Assembly: GCA_030272155.1 (NCBI GenBank)
Contig: CP126197.1
Span: 1,550,001-1,614,000, forward strand
Source: Tetradesmus obliquus
Taxonomy: Eukaryota; Chlorophyta; Chlorophyceae; Sphaeropleales; Scenedesmaceae
DNA length: 64,000 nucleotides
Reading direction: 5' to 3'
The notes beneath the pieces are model-generated. The model saw only the letters and a list, made by a program, of their open reading frames with translations, did not search any database and had not been told where the DNA came from. Numbering within the stretch: position 1 is the stretch's first letter; each line of letters starts with the position of its first letter. Positions 1-12,095 of the stretch are shown in pieces. The translations under genes were made by a program, and so were the position numbers.

Positions 1-804
1 GCACTGCAGCAGCTGTCGGTTGTTATGCAGAGGATGGACGGGCATCAGTTGTCAGTTGCGTTGTTAGGGGTCGCTCAGCAGCAGGCAATGACAGAGATGG
101 TTGTCGCTGCAGCGGACGCTGCAGCAATACAAGGCAGTGGCGGCATGCTCGGCAGCAGCCACTCCATCAGCAGCATGAGCAGCAGCAGCAGCAGTACAAG
201 CTTCACCAGTGCCAGCGGCACAGACAGCAGCAGGGATGAAACGTCCAGCAGCAGCAGCAGCAGCAGCCTGCAAGGCTTCGTAGCTGTGAGGCCGCAGCTG
301 TTGGCAGCAGCAGAAGCTGCCAGCTTTGCTCAGCTGCAATCTATGGAGGGCCCTGATTTGGCAGTGCTGGGCCATGCATTGCAACAGCTAGGGGCCAGCC
401 CACCACCGCAATGGATCGCTGCTTGGTCTGCAGCAGCAGCAGCGCAGCTCCCGGGTATGTCAGGCCAGGCAGGTGTGCTGCTGCTGTCTGCTGCAGCAGC
501 CTTCCAGTCGCGGCCAGATGCAGCATGGCTGCAGCTGGTGCTGCAACACTGCCAGCAGCACCTGCCAGCACTGCAGCTGCAGGAACTGGTTGCACTGGCT
601 AGGTCTTTGCAGCTGCTAGGGTACAGGCTAGATGAGGGTGTGGCGATGCGGCTGGCGAGGGCAGGGCAGGCAAGGGCAGCAGCAGCAACAACATTAGGGC
701 TGGATGGGGCAGGGAGGGGTCTTGGTGAGGAGGGGTGGGAGGCGGCAGCTAAGCAGCGTGCTTGCTTGGAGCTTCAGCAGGTCTTGGCTCGCATAGCTAG
801 CTAG
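1..804 (+). CDS. C-terminal part of a FAST/OPR-like helical-repeat organelle RNA protein (5' cut by window edge)
   Basis: The reading frame is open from base 1 and stops at TAG 802-804, so this is the tail of a larger protein, about 267 codons of it. It has degenerate helical units with a recurring pattern of Leu/Ala-rich helices ('LAVLGHALQQLGASPP', 'LVALARSLQLLGYRLD'), separated by a low-complexity Ser run near codons 50-80. This pattern is typical of FASTK-like/OPR proteins of green algae (for example the TBC2/RAP class), which bind organelle transcripts and act in chloroplasts or mitochondria. No RAP domain is visible in this fragment. The start codon, targeting peptide and N-terminal repeats lie outside the window. 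The family call rests on repeat style only. Another alpha-helical repeat protein is possible. Confidence 0.55.
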   Translation, partial: ALQQLSVVMQRMDGHQLSVALLGVAQQQAMTEMVVAAADAAAIQGSGGMLGSSHSISSMSSSSSSTSFTSASGTDSSRDETSSSSSSSSLQGFVAVRPQLLAAAEAASFAQLQSMEGPDLAVLGHALQQLGASPPPQWIAAWSAAAAAQLPGMSGQAGVLLLSAAAAFQSRPDAAWLQLVLQHCQQHLPALQLQELVALARSLQLLGYRLDEGVAMRLARAGQARAAAATTLGLDGAGRGLGEEGWEAAAKQRACLELQQVLARIAS

Positions 805-881
805 ACATTGTTTGGTGCAATCCTCAACACCTGATTCCGGCTTGGAGCTTGAACAGGTTCTGGCTCGCATAGCTGGTTAGG
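762..881 (+). repeat. Tandem duplication of the last ~40 bp of the FAST-like coding region
   Basis: The end of the open frame (about 765-804, ending in the stop) recurs at about 842-881 with a few substitutions. Both copies run from 'cttggagctt' to a TAG. The second copy is downstream of the stop and so probably lies in the 3' UTR or beyond. It is the first example in this window of gene-edge duplication. Confidence 0.7.
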
Positions 882-2649
882 TGAACAATCGCTGAGCGTG
901 TTGGTCCGTGTGTGGTATGCTTGCTAGGTTCCCTAGATCTAGGGAATCTAGATGACTTGAGTGTTCAGGAGACCTTGTGAGCAGCAAATGAATTATCAAT
1001 TGTTGCGGACATATTGTTACTCAGCATGCGCCGGGCTCCGGATTATTTAGGCTGCGGAAGCCAACGGGGTGACAGCAGCACATAGCGCTGCACTGTTCCT
1101 TGGTCGTGTTGGGGCCTGCAGCAACTGCTGCAGGTCACCTGCACCAGTGGTGCCTAGGCCTGTACAGGTGTACAACCGTTGGCAGTTTATGCCCACAATC
1201 TGTGGGGTTATGAATGTGCAGAGCGTGGTGTCGTTGTTGCAACAATGTAAGATGTGTTATGTCACAAACTTGTCACTGGCCTTTTGCACGTTGGGGTTGA
1301 AACAGCCGGATCACCCGGCCATGTTTTCCGGCCTTGTTCAAACATCAGGGGCTACATGCATGCTGTCCGGCCTTTTGTCAGGTTTCGTAAATATTTCAAA
1401 TCCGAGAGACGGCGGGTTACTGCTGATGCTTGCAAGGTGGTGTATGGCCAGGTGGCTTGGGTGTTGTAGCATGAACGGGGCATGGTTGCTCCCGCAAGAA
1501 GGTGACATGAAAGGTGTCAAAGCATCTTGCAAGCTGGAAATTGCCCAACAGGTAGGCAATAGTTGCGGCATGGCAAATCCTGCATCGCATGTTGCCCAGA
1601 GGGACTGTACAAGCGAGTAGACTGGTAGCAGTGCATACAAGCACAGCACGTATCAGCAGCAGGCATGCGTTGAAGGCCATTTCTCGGCTTGCAGGAAACC
1701 GGTGCCTGGCACAAGAGGTGAAACTGCATGACAAAACAGGTGAAACCATGCATTTGAATAGGGTTCAGACTTACCACATGCGCAGGTTCAGCCAGCAACA
1801 ACACGCAAGTGTTCCTAAGAGGTTTTAATTTGTTGCCTGTGGTGCTGTCGCTGGAGGTGCTGCTGTTCTGCCTAAGCAGGCCTGCAGGCACGCGGCACAC
1901 AACAAGCAGCAGGGTTAGACAGCTGACGTGCATCGATCCCTGCATGCTGGTTTGTAGTTGCCAGTGCTGCAGATGCACATGGCCGGTGATGACATGCATG
2001 CAGAGCAGCAACTGCACGGCAAAGACGGCTTGCAGGACAGCTGGCAGGTCACATGCGGTGTTGGTGAGCAGTAATGTTGACCTGCCAGGTAACATCTTGC
2101 AGGACAGCATGTTTGACCTCACCTTCGTGATAAAATTTGGGTCAAGGGCAGCAGCATGTCCTGTAGGACGGAGGTGCGGCTCTGCCGTGATGTGGGGGTG
2201 GTGCGCCTGCATGAGAGCTGCAACGGCCCTCATGGCACAGTTGATGCTGGCCTTTGTGTTCTTGTTTGGAATGACGGTGACGTTGAGCGCCACACTTCAT
2301 CGCCCATGTGCAGCACCTGCCTTTGCAACGGTCTTGCAGGATGCCTTCGTCCCCAGATGCAGCCTGCCATGGTCAGTAACTCATGACGAGAGTTGCACTG
2401 CACCCAGAGCTTCACGCCCTGTCTGTGTCTCTCAAGCATCTCGCCAAGTCGGCAGATGGCACCTGAAAGTTTATTTTTAGTCGGCGCAGTGTTTACAAGC
2501 AGGACTGCGATGAGTGCTGTGCAGTGCTCTGCAGCTCCCGCTGCGTCATGTCAGCTGCGACGTCCGCATCACGCACGTTCTTTGTCAGGGTGTCTGCTAT
2601 GATTCCATTGGCTGGCAGTAATCTATCTACTTGTCGTCTGGCTGTAACC

Positions 2650-2671
2650 CATCAGGCGTCGACGCCTGATG
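2650..2671. repeat. 22-bp perfect palindrome
   Basis: The sequence is an exact inverted repeat with no spacer, centred on GTCGAC. It is followed at once by a second GTCGAC. Its role is unknown. Confidence 0.8.
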
Positions 2672-3259
2672 TCGACGAGGCATAGGCGACTGTCTGTTGC
2701 TGTAGTGTCAATTGGAGCGCAATGAGGCTGACAATGAAGCATGGTGACGTACAATAAAGACGCTGTGGCTTAGTTGCGCCAGACAATATCGATTGAAGTC
2801 GGTCGTTAGTTATTTGTTACAGTTTGAATTAGGTTTGACCCGATAACGTTTGTGGGTTTGTTCACTGCAAGCCTATAGATACAACATATGTACTTGTTGG
2901 TTGTATGATAGAGGTTGTTTAAGTGCAGTCTGCTGAGATGCGGCTGCAACGTTGGACAGCCTGTCACCTGGTCGGGCAAGACCCCGGCTGTTCCGGTGCA
3001 GAGCTTGCCGCCAAACCGCGCGGCATCAGTAGTACAGTAGCATTTCGTACTGTGTAAAGTTTTTACAAAATCCTGAAGATAGCAGGGGGAGAGGGGCACT
3101 TCCTCCACTGACAGCATCATCATCCCTTTTTGGCTGGAAACTTTAGAACATCTTTGTATACTACATAAATTATGTACTGCAACTTTTCACAGCGGTTTTG
3201 AGGTGGTTTTTGGGGGGGGGGGGGTGTTTGTGGGCCCTCTTCACTTTCTTGTCTTTGGG

Positions 3260-3306
3260 GTCCGAACTCAGTTCGGACTCCTGGCAAAAAAGTTTTTTGC
3301 CAGGAG
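3260..3306. repeat. Two adjacent hairpins
   Basis: An 8-bp inverted repeat with a 3-nt loop (3260-3278) abuts a 14-bp inverted repeat with a 1-nt loop (3278-3306). The second stem contains an A6/T6 tract. The pair could fold as a double hairpin in RNA or as a cruciform. Confidence 0.75.
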
Positions 3307-4255
3307 CCCGATGAAGGCAAGAGTGGGCTCATATGAAAGCTTCGGTCATGTGCTGTTGTTTGCACACGTTTTAGTGTCCTGGCCATATTTACCAGAGGAT
3401 AACAAGGTGGCAGACAGACGTCGAGACGCGCCGGGGGTGGCGGCAGTAGCAGTACAGCTGTGACATCACATTGTTCGTGCGATGTTGCAACCACGTCACA
3501 GCACGGCTTTGAAGTTCCAGAAATGACATGATAGCTATTAAAAAACATATATGTACTTCTGGGGCCTGACAGCGCACGTTTCTGGGGTGGGGTGGGTGGG
3601 TTGGTGTCCGGGGCCTGTCAAGGTTTTGTATGATGATGTCCTTCACTTTCTTGCGTGCCTCTCCCCCCCCCCCCTTCTAAAATTCCAGCTGATGAAATTG
3701 CTGTATTTCCGTGGCCAGTGTCTTCCCAACTTGGGGCTTTTGAAAGGCCAGTCACTGGCTTGTCGGACAAGCCTGATGTCGTTGTAGTTTTGGCTCCCTC
3801 GGGACATATGCCATGTACCCCTCGGTCTCCAAAACCACAGCTACATGCGGGCAAGCTAAATGTCAAGGACGATTTATTATCTACATGAATGTTACAACAC
3901 ACCCTTCACACGACTGCTTTGCTCATCCCGATTTGCTGTCAGCTTCTGCTGCCCGGCCAGCAGTTGCTGGTAACAAACGAGTGTTGCTGATGTTTAGACA
4001 GTAACTGGTGCGTGCGACTCTCGTTTACACGGGACGCCAACCGGGCATCAGCATGGACTGCCTGCTGCGCGCCGCTGATGGCGGCAACCGCTACCTGACC
4101 ATCAGCACACCTCTGCCACGTCTGTAGCATGGAGTCTGATGTTGCATCATGCAGGCCAGCCCGTTTTAAACCGCCATTCTCGGACCGTTTTGCTTATAGT
4201 CATCGATAAGTATTGGCGCACAAAACATCTCGCAGGTCACAGCTTGGCGGCATCC

Positions 4256-4345
4256 CCATCTGCTGGTCAAACACAGCCCAACAACCCAAGCTGGTCAAAC
4301 ACAGCCCAACAACCCAATCTGGTCAAACACAGCCCAAACAGGCAA
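4256..4345. repeat. Three-copy tandem repeat, unit ~27 bp
   Basis: The unit 'ctggtcaaacacagcccaac' plus a short tail occurs three times in a row, the last copy slightly changed. Confidence 0.8.
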
Positions 4346-5523
4346 CAGCGACATAACTTGTGGCCGTGAGCAAGCCGTGCCGTGGCTACTTGTGACAAGG
4401 GAGTCACCTCAAGTGTATGCACTGCAGACAGCAGCAATGACGCTGCTGCTGCTGCAGTGCGTGATGGTGCACCTTCCTGGCTGCATCACGACAAGAAGCT
4501 GCTGCCCCTGCACGACGTCGATGCTGCTGAACCCGCTCACACTGGGCATTGCTCCTGCTTCCACTGACGACAAGCTTATTGGCAGCATTCAAACTCAGCA
4601 CGCAACAATGTGCTCGAAGTTGTGGTCCAGTCAGGCGGCGTAAGCATCCATGCCTAGATTGGCTGCATGCACGAACATGGTACAGCTGTATCTGACCCAG
4701 ACGGCGTCGCTGCCCAACACAACCAGCACTGGTAGGGCATCTCATGAAGCAAGCAGCAGGAAGCTGCTGCCAGGGCACAGACCATCAACAATCACATTGT
4801 GGTGACAAGCAGCTTTGGTGGCATAGGAGGCGCAGTTGAGGCAGGCGCACCCAGAGCCTTTACATCCTTGGCTAAGGCACAAACAGCTACTGCAGCAGCA
4901 GCAGCAAAAATTGCGCCAAGCCCAACTGGTGAAATTTTCAGTGTTCCTCCGAGGTACTGACACAGTATGGGTGCACTTGCTGTGCCGCAAAAGGAGCTCC
5001 ATACTGAGAGCAGCATGACATAGGATGCCCAGCGCAACACAGGATGACACATATCAACACAGAACTACACAAAGTGACACTGAACTAAGTCAACAGGTCA
5101 GGCTGCCAGTCAGGCAGATGTGTCTGGTCAAACTGTTAGGCAGGCACTGCAGGAAAAAAGTGCTCAAACCAAAGCTACGCATTAAAACAAAAGCACAAAA
5201 CCCAATGCCTCATGGGCGCTGCGGCCTCTGATCAGGTTCGTATGAGTCTCTTATATCTCAATCACGATGCACCTTGATCACACCAGCAACCTACCCTGCC
5301 AAACACCCCTGGCATGCAGGCCCTGCGCTTTATCAGCCTCCTACCGCAAACGCAACCACAGATTTGGCCCGTCACATACGCACCAACAGCGAAATGGCCA
5401 GCACAGGCAGCTCATAGCACTCCAGCCTGTTCTATGCCGGCTCAAGCCCCAGACGCAGACCAACACAAGATATACAAGAGTCCCTGTGTATTAAGGTCGT
5501 CACGATCATGCCTGCAGCCTAAC

Positions 5524-5703
5524 CTGCTTTGGTGCTTGCTGCAGGTGCCTGCGCGGCGGCGCCCAACCGTAGCATACCTATTAGCAGGCTGTGGGCTCTG
5601 ACGCGGTCGCAGCCCTGTTCAGAGAGCCATCCAGGTGTGGGGCCGCACACACAGGTGCCCCGGCAAACACACAGCAAAGCAGGACATGCATTCATTGCTG
5701 CAG
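5524..5703. repeat. Dispersed repeat, copy 1 (~180 bp)
   Basis: This block beginning 'ctgctttggtgcttgctgca' recurs at about 7049-7228, with high identity over roughly 180 bp in the same orientation. It contains the marker 'acgcggtcgcagccctgttc'. The two copies flank about 1.35 kb. They could be solo-LTR-like direct repeats or a local duplication. No TG...CA ends or target-site duplication were established. Confidence 0.75.
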
Positions 5704-6194
5704 CACTGCATTGGGGTGTTAGCAGCAGCGCGGGGCATGCACCTGATTGTGCAGCACACTGTGCTGACTAGGACCACCAAATGCAGCTGCAGCATTGTGC
5801 TAACCACACCAGTCCTTGCAAGCACAGTACTGTGCCAAGGCTGTGCATGTGACATAATTATACCACCACAACACTTCGCTCACTTGACGTGTCAGTCTGC
5901 GCATCATCAAAATGCTGTGGCAGCTTTGCTATTGATTGGCACCACACCTCAGATCAATCCTCCGCCAACGCGGGAATGCAGGTCAGCAATACATTGTGCC
6001 TCACATCCACAGCAACCTAAACATAACATAACATAAATAACAGCTATCCCAGCATGACATCACTTCACTGCTCCCACTTTGCAGCTTCTCAGGCAGCCTT
6101 ATGCAAGTGTGTGTTCTCAAAAGGTGCGTCCAGCATGCATGCATGTAGCCCACAGTACAGTGCCGGCTGCACTTCAAGGTGTACATTGCACACC

Positions 6195-6730
6195 TCACCG
6201 CACCGCCACCCACCAGTGCCGCAAGCCCATAAATAAAACCACCAGCCAAGACGTACATACATGCCTCGCCACACCGCCACCCACCACTGCCGCAAGTTTC
6301 CCATAACCCCCACTCCCCCATATTACAACGAGCCATAGTAGACAGGGAGTGAGTGAATGAGTGGCTACCCAGGCCGCTCTGCAGCTCCTGGGTATGTTAA
6401 GGCTGGAGACGGTAAGTGGGGCCGGCGCCCATTCAAAACACGTGCACCTCGCCACACCGCCACCCACCAGTGCTGCAAGCCCATAATAAAACCACCAGCC
6501 AAGCAGTACATACATGCCTCACCACACCGCCACCCACCACTGCCGCAAGTTCCCCATAACCCCCACTCCCCCATAACACGAGCCAAATAGTACACAGTGA
6601 GTGAGTGAATGAGTGGCTACCCAGGCCGCTCTGCACCTCCTGGGTATGTTAAGCCTGGAGACGGTATGTGAGGCCGGCGCCCATTTAAAACATGTGTTGT
6701 GCCTCGCCACACTGCCCGCCCGCCAGTGCC
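6195..6730. repeat. Tandem repeat, unit ~258 bp, about two copies
   Basis: Each copy carries 'caccgccacccaccagtg', two CCACCC-rich blocks, 'gagtgagtgaatgagtggct' and 'ggccggcgcccatt'. Copy 1 starts near 6199, copy 2 near 6457, and a degenerate third start is near 6712. The open frames on either strand are by-products of the repeat. Confidence 0.75.
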
Positions 6731-7048
6731 GCAACTCTCATGAAGACATGAGCCAGACAGTGCACCCTGATTGCAGCTACACGTAAGCAAGGGCTGTTTA
6801 CTTCATAGGCCCAAGCAGAGTGCATGTATGCTACGTGATACATGTCCACAGTAAGACCAGTACATATACGTGTAAGCGTGCCTCCAGCAGGAGCCCCTGC
6901 CATACAGCCAGACACCCGCAACAATTTAAACAAGCCTTTTTGCACCAGAAGTTCACAGGCAAGATCACTGGTGCCAAGAACCATGAAAATATCCTCTTTG
7001 GAAAGGAACAAACACTGCATCCATCAGCCTTTCCTCATCAGGGCCCCT

Positions 7049-7228
7049 GCCTGCTTTGGTGCTTGCTGCAGGCGCCTGCGCGGCGGCGCTCAACCGTAGC
7101 ATACCTATTAGCAGGCTGTGGGCTCTGACGCGGTCGCAGCCCTGTTCAGAGAGCCATCCAGGTGTGGGGCCGCACACACAGGTGCCCCGGCAAACACACA
7201 GGAAAGCAGCACATGCATTCATTGCTGT
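7049..7228. repeat. Dispersed repeat, copy 2 (~180 bp)
   Basis: This is the direct-orientation partner of the copy at 5524-5703. Differences are few (for example gcgcc/gcgct and cagcaaag/caggaaag). Similarity fades after the 'cattcattgctg' segment. Confidence 0.75.
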
Positions 7229-7877
7229 AGCAGCGCGTAGGGGGTGCTAGCAGCAGCGCGGGGCATGGAGCTGCAGGTGCAGCGCCCCTGTGCTGAGTAG
7301 AACCACCAAATGCATGCGCAGCAATGTGTTCACACAGCCGGTACATGCAAGAACTGAATGGTACCAAGGCTGTGCAAATCTGCAAGCACTATAACCAAGG
7401 CACAGCACCAAGTGCAAAAGCAAATGCACACAACAACGAGCACATGTGGGCAGCTGCAGCTGCTGCCATGCACTGTTTCAGCGGCGCAGCGCCGCCTTGT
7501 TGCAGCACTTGCAGCGCCAGCACCAGCAGCAGCCATTGTGCACATGACTGCCCTCCCGCAAGCCTTGCTGAGCAGCAGCTGCGCCAAGTCGCCACTATAG
7601 CGTGTGCAAGTTGGCAGCTGCTGGCAAGGCAGCACGAGCTGAGCATCACACTCATCTCACACCAGCAAACAGCTGCGTTGTTGCAGCACAGCATCGCTGG
7701 CAGTCAGGGGAGTTTGCAATAGACAGCAGCCTCAGCTAACAGCATCTCTCATGCACACTGACACTACACACAAACCTAGAGGCAGCACACATGCACCTAC
7801 TTTAGCCCCATGCACATCCATGCAGTGCCACTGGCAGCGCTCAAGCGCTGTTGTAAGGTGGCTGCCAACAGCAGGCC

Positions 7878-8030
7878 TGACACTTGCAGGTTCATCACTG
7901 CAGCATCGAGCCTCACACTTGCAGGCCTCACTCTTGCAGGTTCATCACTGCAGTGTGGAGCCTCACACTTGCAGGCCCCACACTTGCAGGCCCCACACTT
8001 GCAGGTTCATCACTGCAGCGTGGAGCCTGA
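7878..8030. repeat. Short tandem repeats built on 'cacttgcagg(t/c)'
   Basis: The units 'ttgcaggttcatcactgcag' and 'cacacttgcaggccc' alternate several times in imperfect tandem order. Confidence 0.7.
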
Positions 8031-9228
8031 ACCAGCACACAGTCGCAGTGGCTGGGCGGCAGCCCACGTACATGAGTGGAAAAGGAATATGGCCCCATTC
8101 CTTGTTGCGTAGAATATGTAACATAACTTTTTGTGTAACATATGAGCTAACCAACAGCATTGAGCACCATGCCACTGGGTGGGATGAGACAACAGACAAT
8201 ACAAAATATATTTTGTCTCTATAAACACAAATGGAACAGGATGCCACATTGTGCTACATGCTTTTGCGCATGCATTCCCAACATTCATACGTTGAATTGT
8301 GCCTCAGATGTCTTACGTAGGCAGCCGACAAACCACGTCGCATACATGTACGTAACCCGCAATGCCCCTTCTTTGGAAACATCCCACCACCATACTGTAA
8401 AGCCACCAGCCTTGCAGCTAGTCGGCCTCGATTCAGTTTGCTAAGCCACGGCAGCAGCACATGCCCCATGGAACCTCAAATGATCATGCCTGACCGCCGC
8501 ATCCTATGCGATCAGCACCGGCTGTTTAGCCCAAACCCCCGAGCATGCAACACATGTTAGCACCGATGCAAGTGGACAGTCAGCACACAGCAGCGCCCAC
8601 ATGCTGTGCCGTTATGTTTGATGCCTGACAATAGGGTCGGGCACAGCAGGTACAGGAGGTATCACAGCCCACACAGAAAGCCCAGATCAGTACAGATTGC
8701 TCTGCCAGCGCTGCCGGCAAAAGCAAACGTGCCCTCAACAGCAGAGCAATTACAGCCGCAACAAGAACACTTCCAGTGTCAGGGCGCAGCAGGCACCATA
8801 CAAAAGCATACCAGCCCCGCACAGACCACGCATTGCTGCGAGCAGGAAACACCCGCAAAGCAAAGGGGAAGCGGGCATCATACCAGGCCGAAAACCATAT
8901 CACTCACAGCACACTGCAGCTCTGAGCAGAGTCAGCGCGCCGCAAGCATCACAGTCGGTTGCTGCAGTGCAACATGGACTGCTCTGCGTGTACGACTTTG
9001 CCACAAAATGTTTCTCTGCTATGATCTGCAGAACAAAGCAAGCTCGCAGAGGGCCCAAATCCACCAGCACTGTAAGAGGACGTCGGCAGCCACACGTCGC
9101 ATGCAACAGCAGCAAGCGTGCCGCCTGAAAGTGACAAAGCGGGTGTGCCCCACACCCTGCATTGCCACTGACGCACCACCTTTCAGACCAGCCGTACATA
9201 TGTCACGTACGCAAAATCAACAGTTGCA

Positions 9229-9315
9229 GTCCAATGCGTCCACCCAATGCGTCCACCCAACCCAAGTCCAATGCGTCCACCCAACCCAATGCAGTCCAAT
9301 GCGTCCAATGCGTCC
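9229..9315. repeat. Tandem repeat 'ccaatgcgtccaccca'
   Basis: The motif 'caatgcgtccaccca' is repeated about five times with spacers of variable length. Confidence 0.75.
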
Positions 9316-10439
9316 ACCGCCCATGTCTTGGACAGCCACACCTGACCCAGTGGCTGTTGCTCAGCACCCACAGCAGCAGCACCACCAGGTCAGAAAAAAC
9401 AAACTGCAGCGTGTGGTGCAGCAAGCACTTGTCACATGCCGGGCAAGCTGTGCTGCTCAGCGCACAGCTGGTGAGAAATCGTAATCCCACTGCATAGGCA
9501 CGTACAGGAAGCCCCCAAGCCTTCGGTGACACAGCAAGGCTTTGACAACCGCCGCATTCATCGCAACAGGTGAGGAAGCATGACCCCACTGCACGCAAGG
9601 GAGCCCACAGCGGCACATCAAGGAAGCCTCCATGCCTGCTGTGACGCAGCAAGGCTCTGAAAACCGCAGCATTCATCGCACTCAAGTGCAGTACAGCCAC
9701 AGACTTTTACCCAATGGCCCACATTAGCATCTGCGGCGCAAATCATACGGCCAGCAGCCAGGCCAGCAACCAGCCATGCCAGCAGTCAGCTGCCATGCAG
9801 TCTTCCTATTCCAGATACACCTTACGCGAAGAGGTGAACGCCTGCTACACTTCCAGATACACCCTAAGCAAAGAGGTGCACGCCTGCCTCAGACTCAAAA
9901 TCAGTGTCGCCCACAATAAGCGCGACGGCTCGGACGAAAAACAAAACACTCCCCTCTGAAACAGACAGCCAAAGTCATACTATCAAACCCCAGCACAGGC
10001 CAATGACACGAGCAGCCACACTGCAGGAGTCATGCTGAGGGGCATCATGCTGCAACAAGCTGCCGGTCAGAATACACAAATGGGCATGCAGCGAGTTGCT
10101 CCACCACATCATAGCACGCTGCTGCTGCTGCTGCTGTGCTGGTGCAGCAGCAGCAGCAGCAGCATGGCAGGTGAGGTGTGGCCAACGGCCTTCCTGCTGC
10201 GCATCTCGCTTCAGCAGCTGCACCCTGCATTTCGTGATTCTGTGAAGCTGAGATTATGCTTCTGTGTGGCGCATACAACACGTGCAGACGGGCATGTACT
10301 GCATCGCCTCATCAGACAGCCATCCCCTTCAGCAACACAACGAACCCCAGAGTGACAGCCCGAGCTGAGCTGCAAGCAGCTACCTATTTGACCAGGTGTC
10401 AGTGGTGGCGTATGCGGCATGAACACACCATGTAACCCC

Positions 10440-10459
10440 TCTATCTATCTATCTATCTA
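10440..10459. repeat. CTAT tetranucleotide microsatellite
   Basis: Five consecutive CTAT-type units. Confidence 0.85.
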
Positions 10460-11861
10460 GAAACACAACGCACCAGCCTTTCTATTGATCAATCACCAAC
10501 TGCACATGCTTTGCATGCAACTGCTGCATGCATAGCGCTGGGTATGCCACATGGACAAGCCAATGGCAGCACATGGTCGCAGGCAGCAGACAGATGACAC
10601 CCAGAATCGCAGCGCGCCAGCGCTCACCAAAAACAGCATAGCTCCTGCTGCAGCGCTTCAGCTACTGCATTGCCATCTTAGCGCCCCTGTTGGCTATGCC
10701 AGTGGCGCCACAAGCACCCACAATCTGCAGGCGCTTGACGTGCATGCAACCATCCAACCGGTTCAACCGGCAGCAAAATTCCACATCTACCCGGAACATC
10801 AGGTGCCGCTGCAGCCGCTGACACCATCACTGTTACCCACAGGAGCATGCAGGCACTTCCGCAGTGCCGGCAGTCAGCTTCCTGCTGCGTCACACACTAG
10901 CACTCCCAAGCACAACAGCAGCAGCAGCAGACCAAGCAGCGGCAAGCGCAGCGCCCGCACTTGCAGGCAGGCCCATAGGCACGATAACACTGCGGTGCAA
11001 GGTCAGGTGGCTTGGTGCTGAACTGTGTCAGGAGCGCAGCTGGAGCAGCAGCACAGGGTGCAACGATGCAAAGCACAGCCTCGTAAGTGTGTTCGCAACA
11101 AGTATCTTGAGAATCTGCTGAACATGTGCTGCAGGTTCAACCTGGCTGTGAAGTGCAGCGCATATGTAATGCGAGCTGCATCTCGCACCACAGCAGCAGC
11201 GGCCAGCGCACTCACAAGCTGCAGCATTGCGCATTCTACCTAAGTCAGAAGCAGCAAGCTCCACAAGCCAGCAACTGCTGCTGCAGCATGGTGCTTGTAG
11301 TGGCCACATGAGCGCAGCAACACTTCTGGCACAGATGGCCGGCTGCTTAGTATGCTGGGGCAGCGTGCTTGCAGCAACACATTGGCAGCAGCACTCACCA
11401 GGCTTCTGGATAGCACAGCCTCATGCGACAGCAACTGGTATGCACCTTGACACGGGCATTGCTGCAGAATCGCGCCGTGATGTGCTGCTGCGTATGCTGT
11501 CGCTATCGAGCACGTGCGAGTGCAAGTGCGCCATGATACTTTTGCAGTCCTGCATGCATTATCAGACAAGGGCCCTGCTGTGCCAGGCGCCAGCCGAACC
11601 ACCACACTGGGCCACACACAGCACACCAGAAACCTGCCACATATGCGTAGCTGTCAGCATGACCTGGCACACAACCCATAGCAAGGGGGGCCGGGGGCAC
11701 CTGCCTGCAACCAGCACTGCCACATGCTTCATTGCTTGCATGCCTGCCCTCCCAGAGAACTGGCGGTAGTACCCGCCCACGAGTACTAGCCACTGCCATA
11801 CTTGACGGCGCTGTCCAAAGCCCTGCCTGGCTGCGTCATCTACTCCTGGCAAGGGGGGCTC

Positions 11862-12095
11862 TCGTTACGGCACCCCAGGCTGTCAAATTCAAGGACTGTC
11901 ATGCAGGCCACACCCCTCCAACCTCACCACTTACCCAGGAGCTGCAGAGCTGCCTGGGTAGTCACGCACTCGCGCATGCGGGCGCAGCACTGCACACGGC
12001 TTGCAAGGGCGATCTCATGACAGCACCCCAGGCTGTTGAATTTGCGGACTGCCATGCGGGCGCAGCACAACTGCACACGGCTTGGGCTTGGCAGG
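11862..12095. repeat. Imperfect tandem duplication, ~150 bp period
   Basis: 'caccccaggctgt' followed by 'aattcaaggactgtcatgc' (11870-11905) recurs as 'gcaccccaggctgttgaatt' with 'ggactgccatgcgggcgcag' (about 12022-12066). 'gcgcagcactgcacacggct' near 11981 is likewise echoed near 12061. Confidence 0.65.

Larger units (their letters stand above)
805..4100. other. Intergenic stretch, no supported gene; hairpins and homopolymer runs
   Basis: Open frames here are short, overlap on both strands, are rich in Cys/Trp/His and show no domain or phase-compatible splice sites. I see no RNA gene. Distinct elements are a 22-bp palindrome at 2650-2671, two adjacent hairpins at 3260-3306, a G run near 3211-3222, a C run near 3664-3673 and a small inverted motif around 3748-3758. 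The 3' UTR of the FAST-like gene must lie in its first part. The hairpin-rich middle could be a decayed mobile element, but no terminal repeats or transposase similarity were found. Confidence 0.5.

Noticed and set aside
1517..2293. 258-codon open frame on the - strand
   Set aside because: No domain, mixed Cys/His/Thr composition, and long frames overlap it on the other strand.
8606..9484. Longest open frame in the C/A-rich region (292 codons)
   Set aside because: The Gln/His/Thr-rich translation has no domain, ends in the 'ccaatgcgtccaccca' repeat and overlaps frames of similar quality. CA-rich DNA rarely forms stop codons on this strand.
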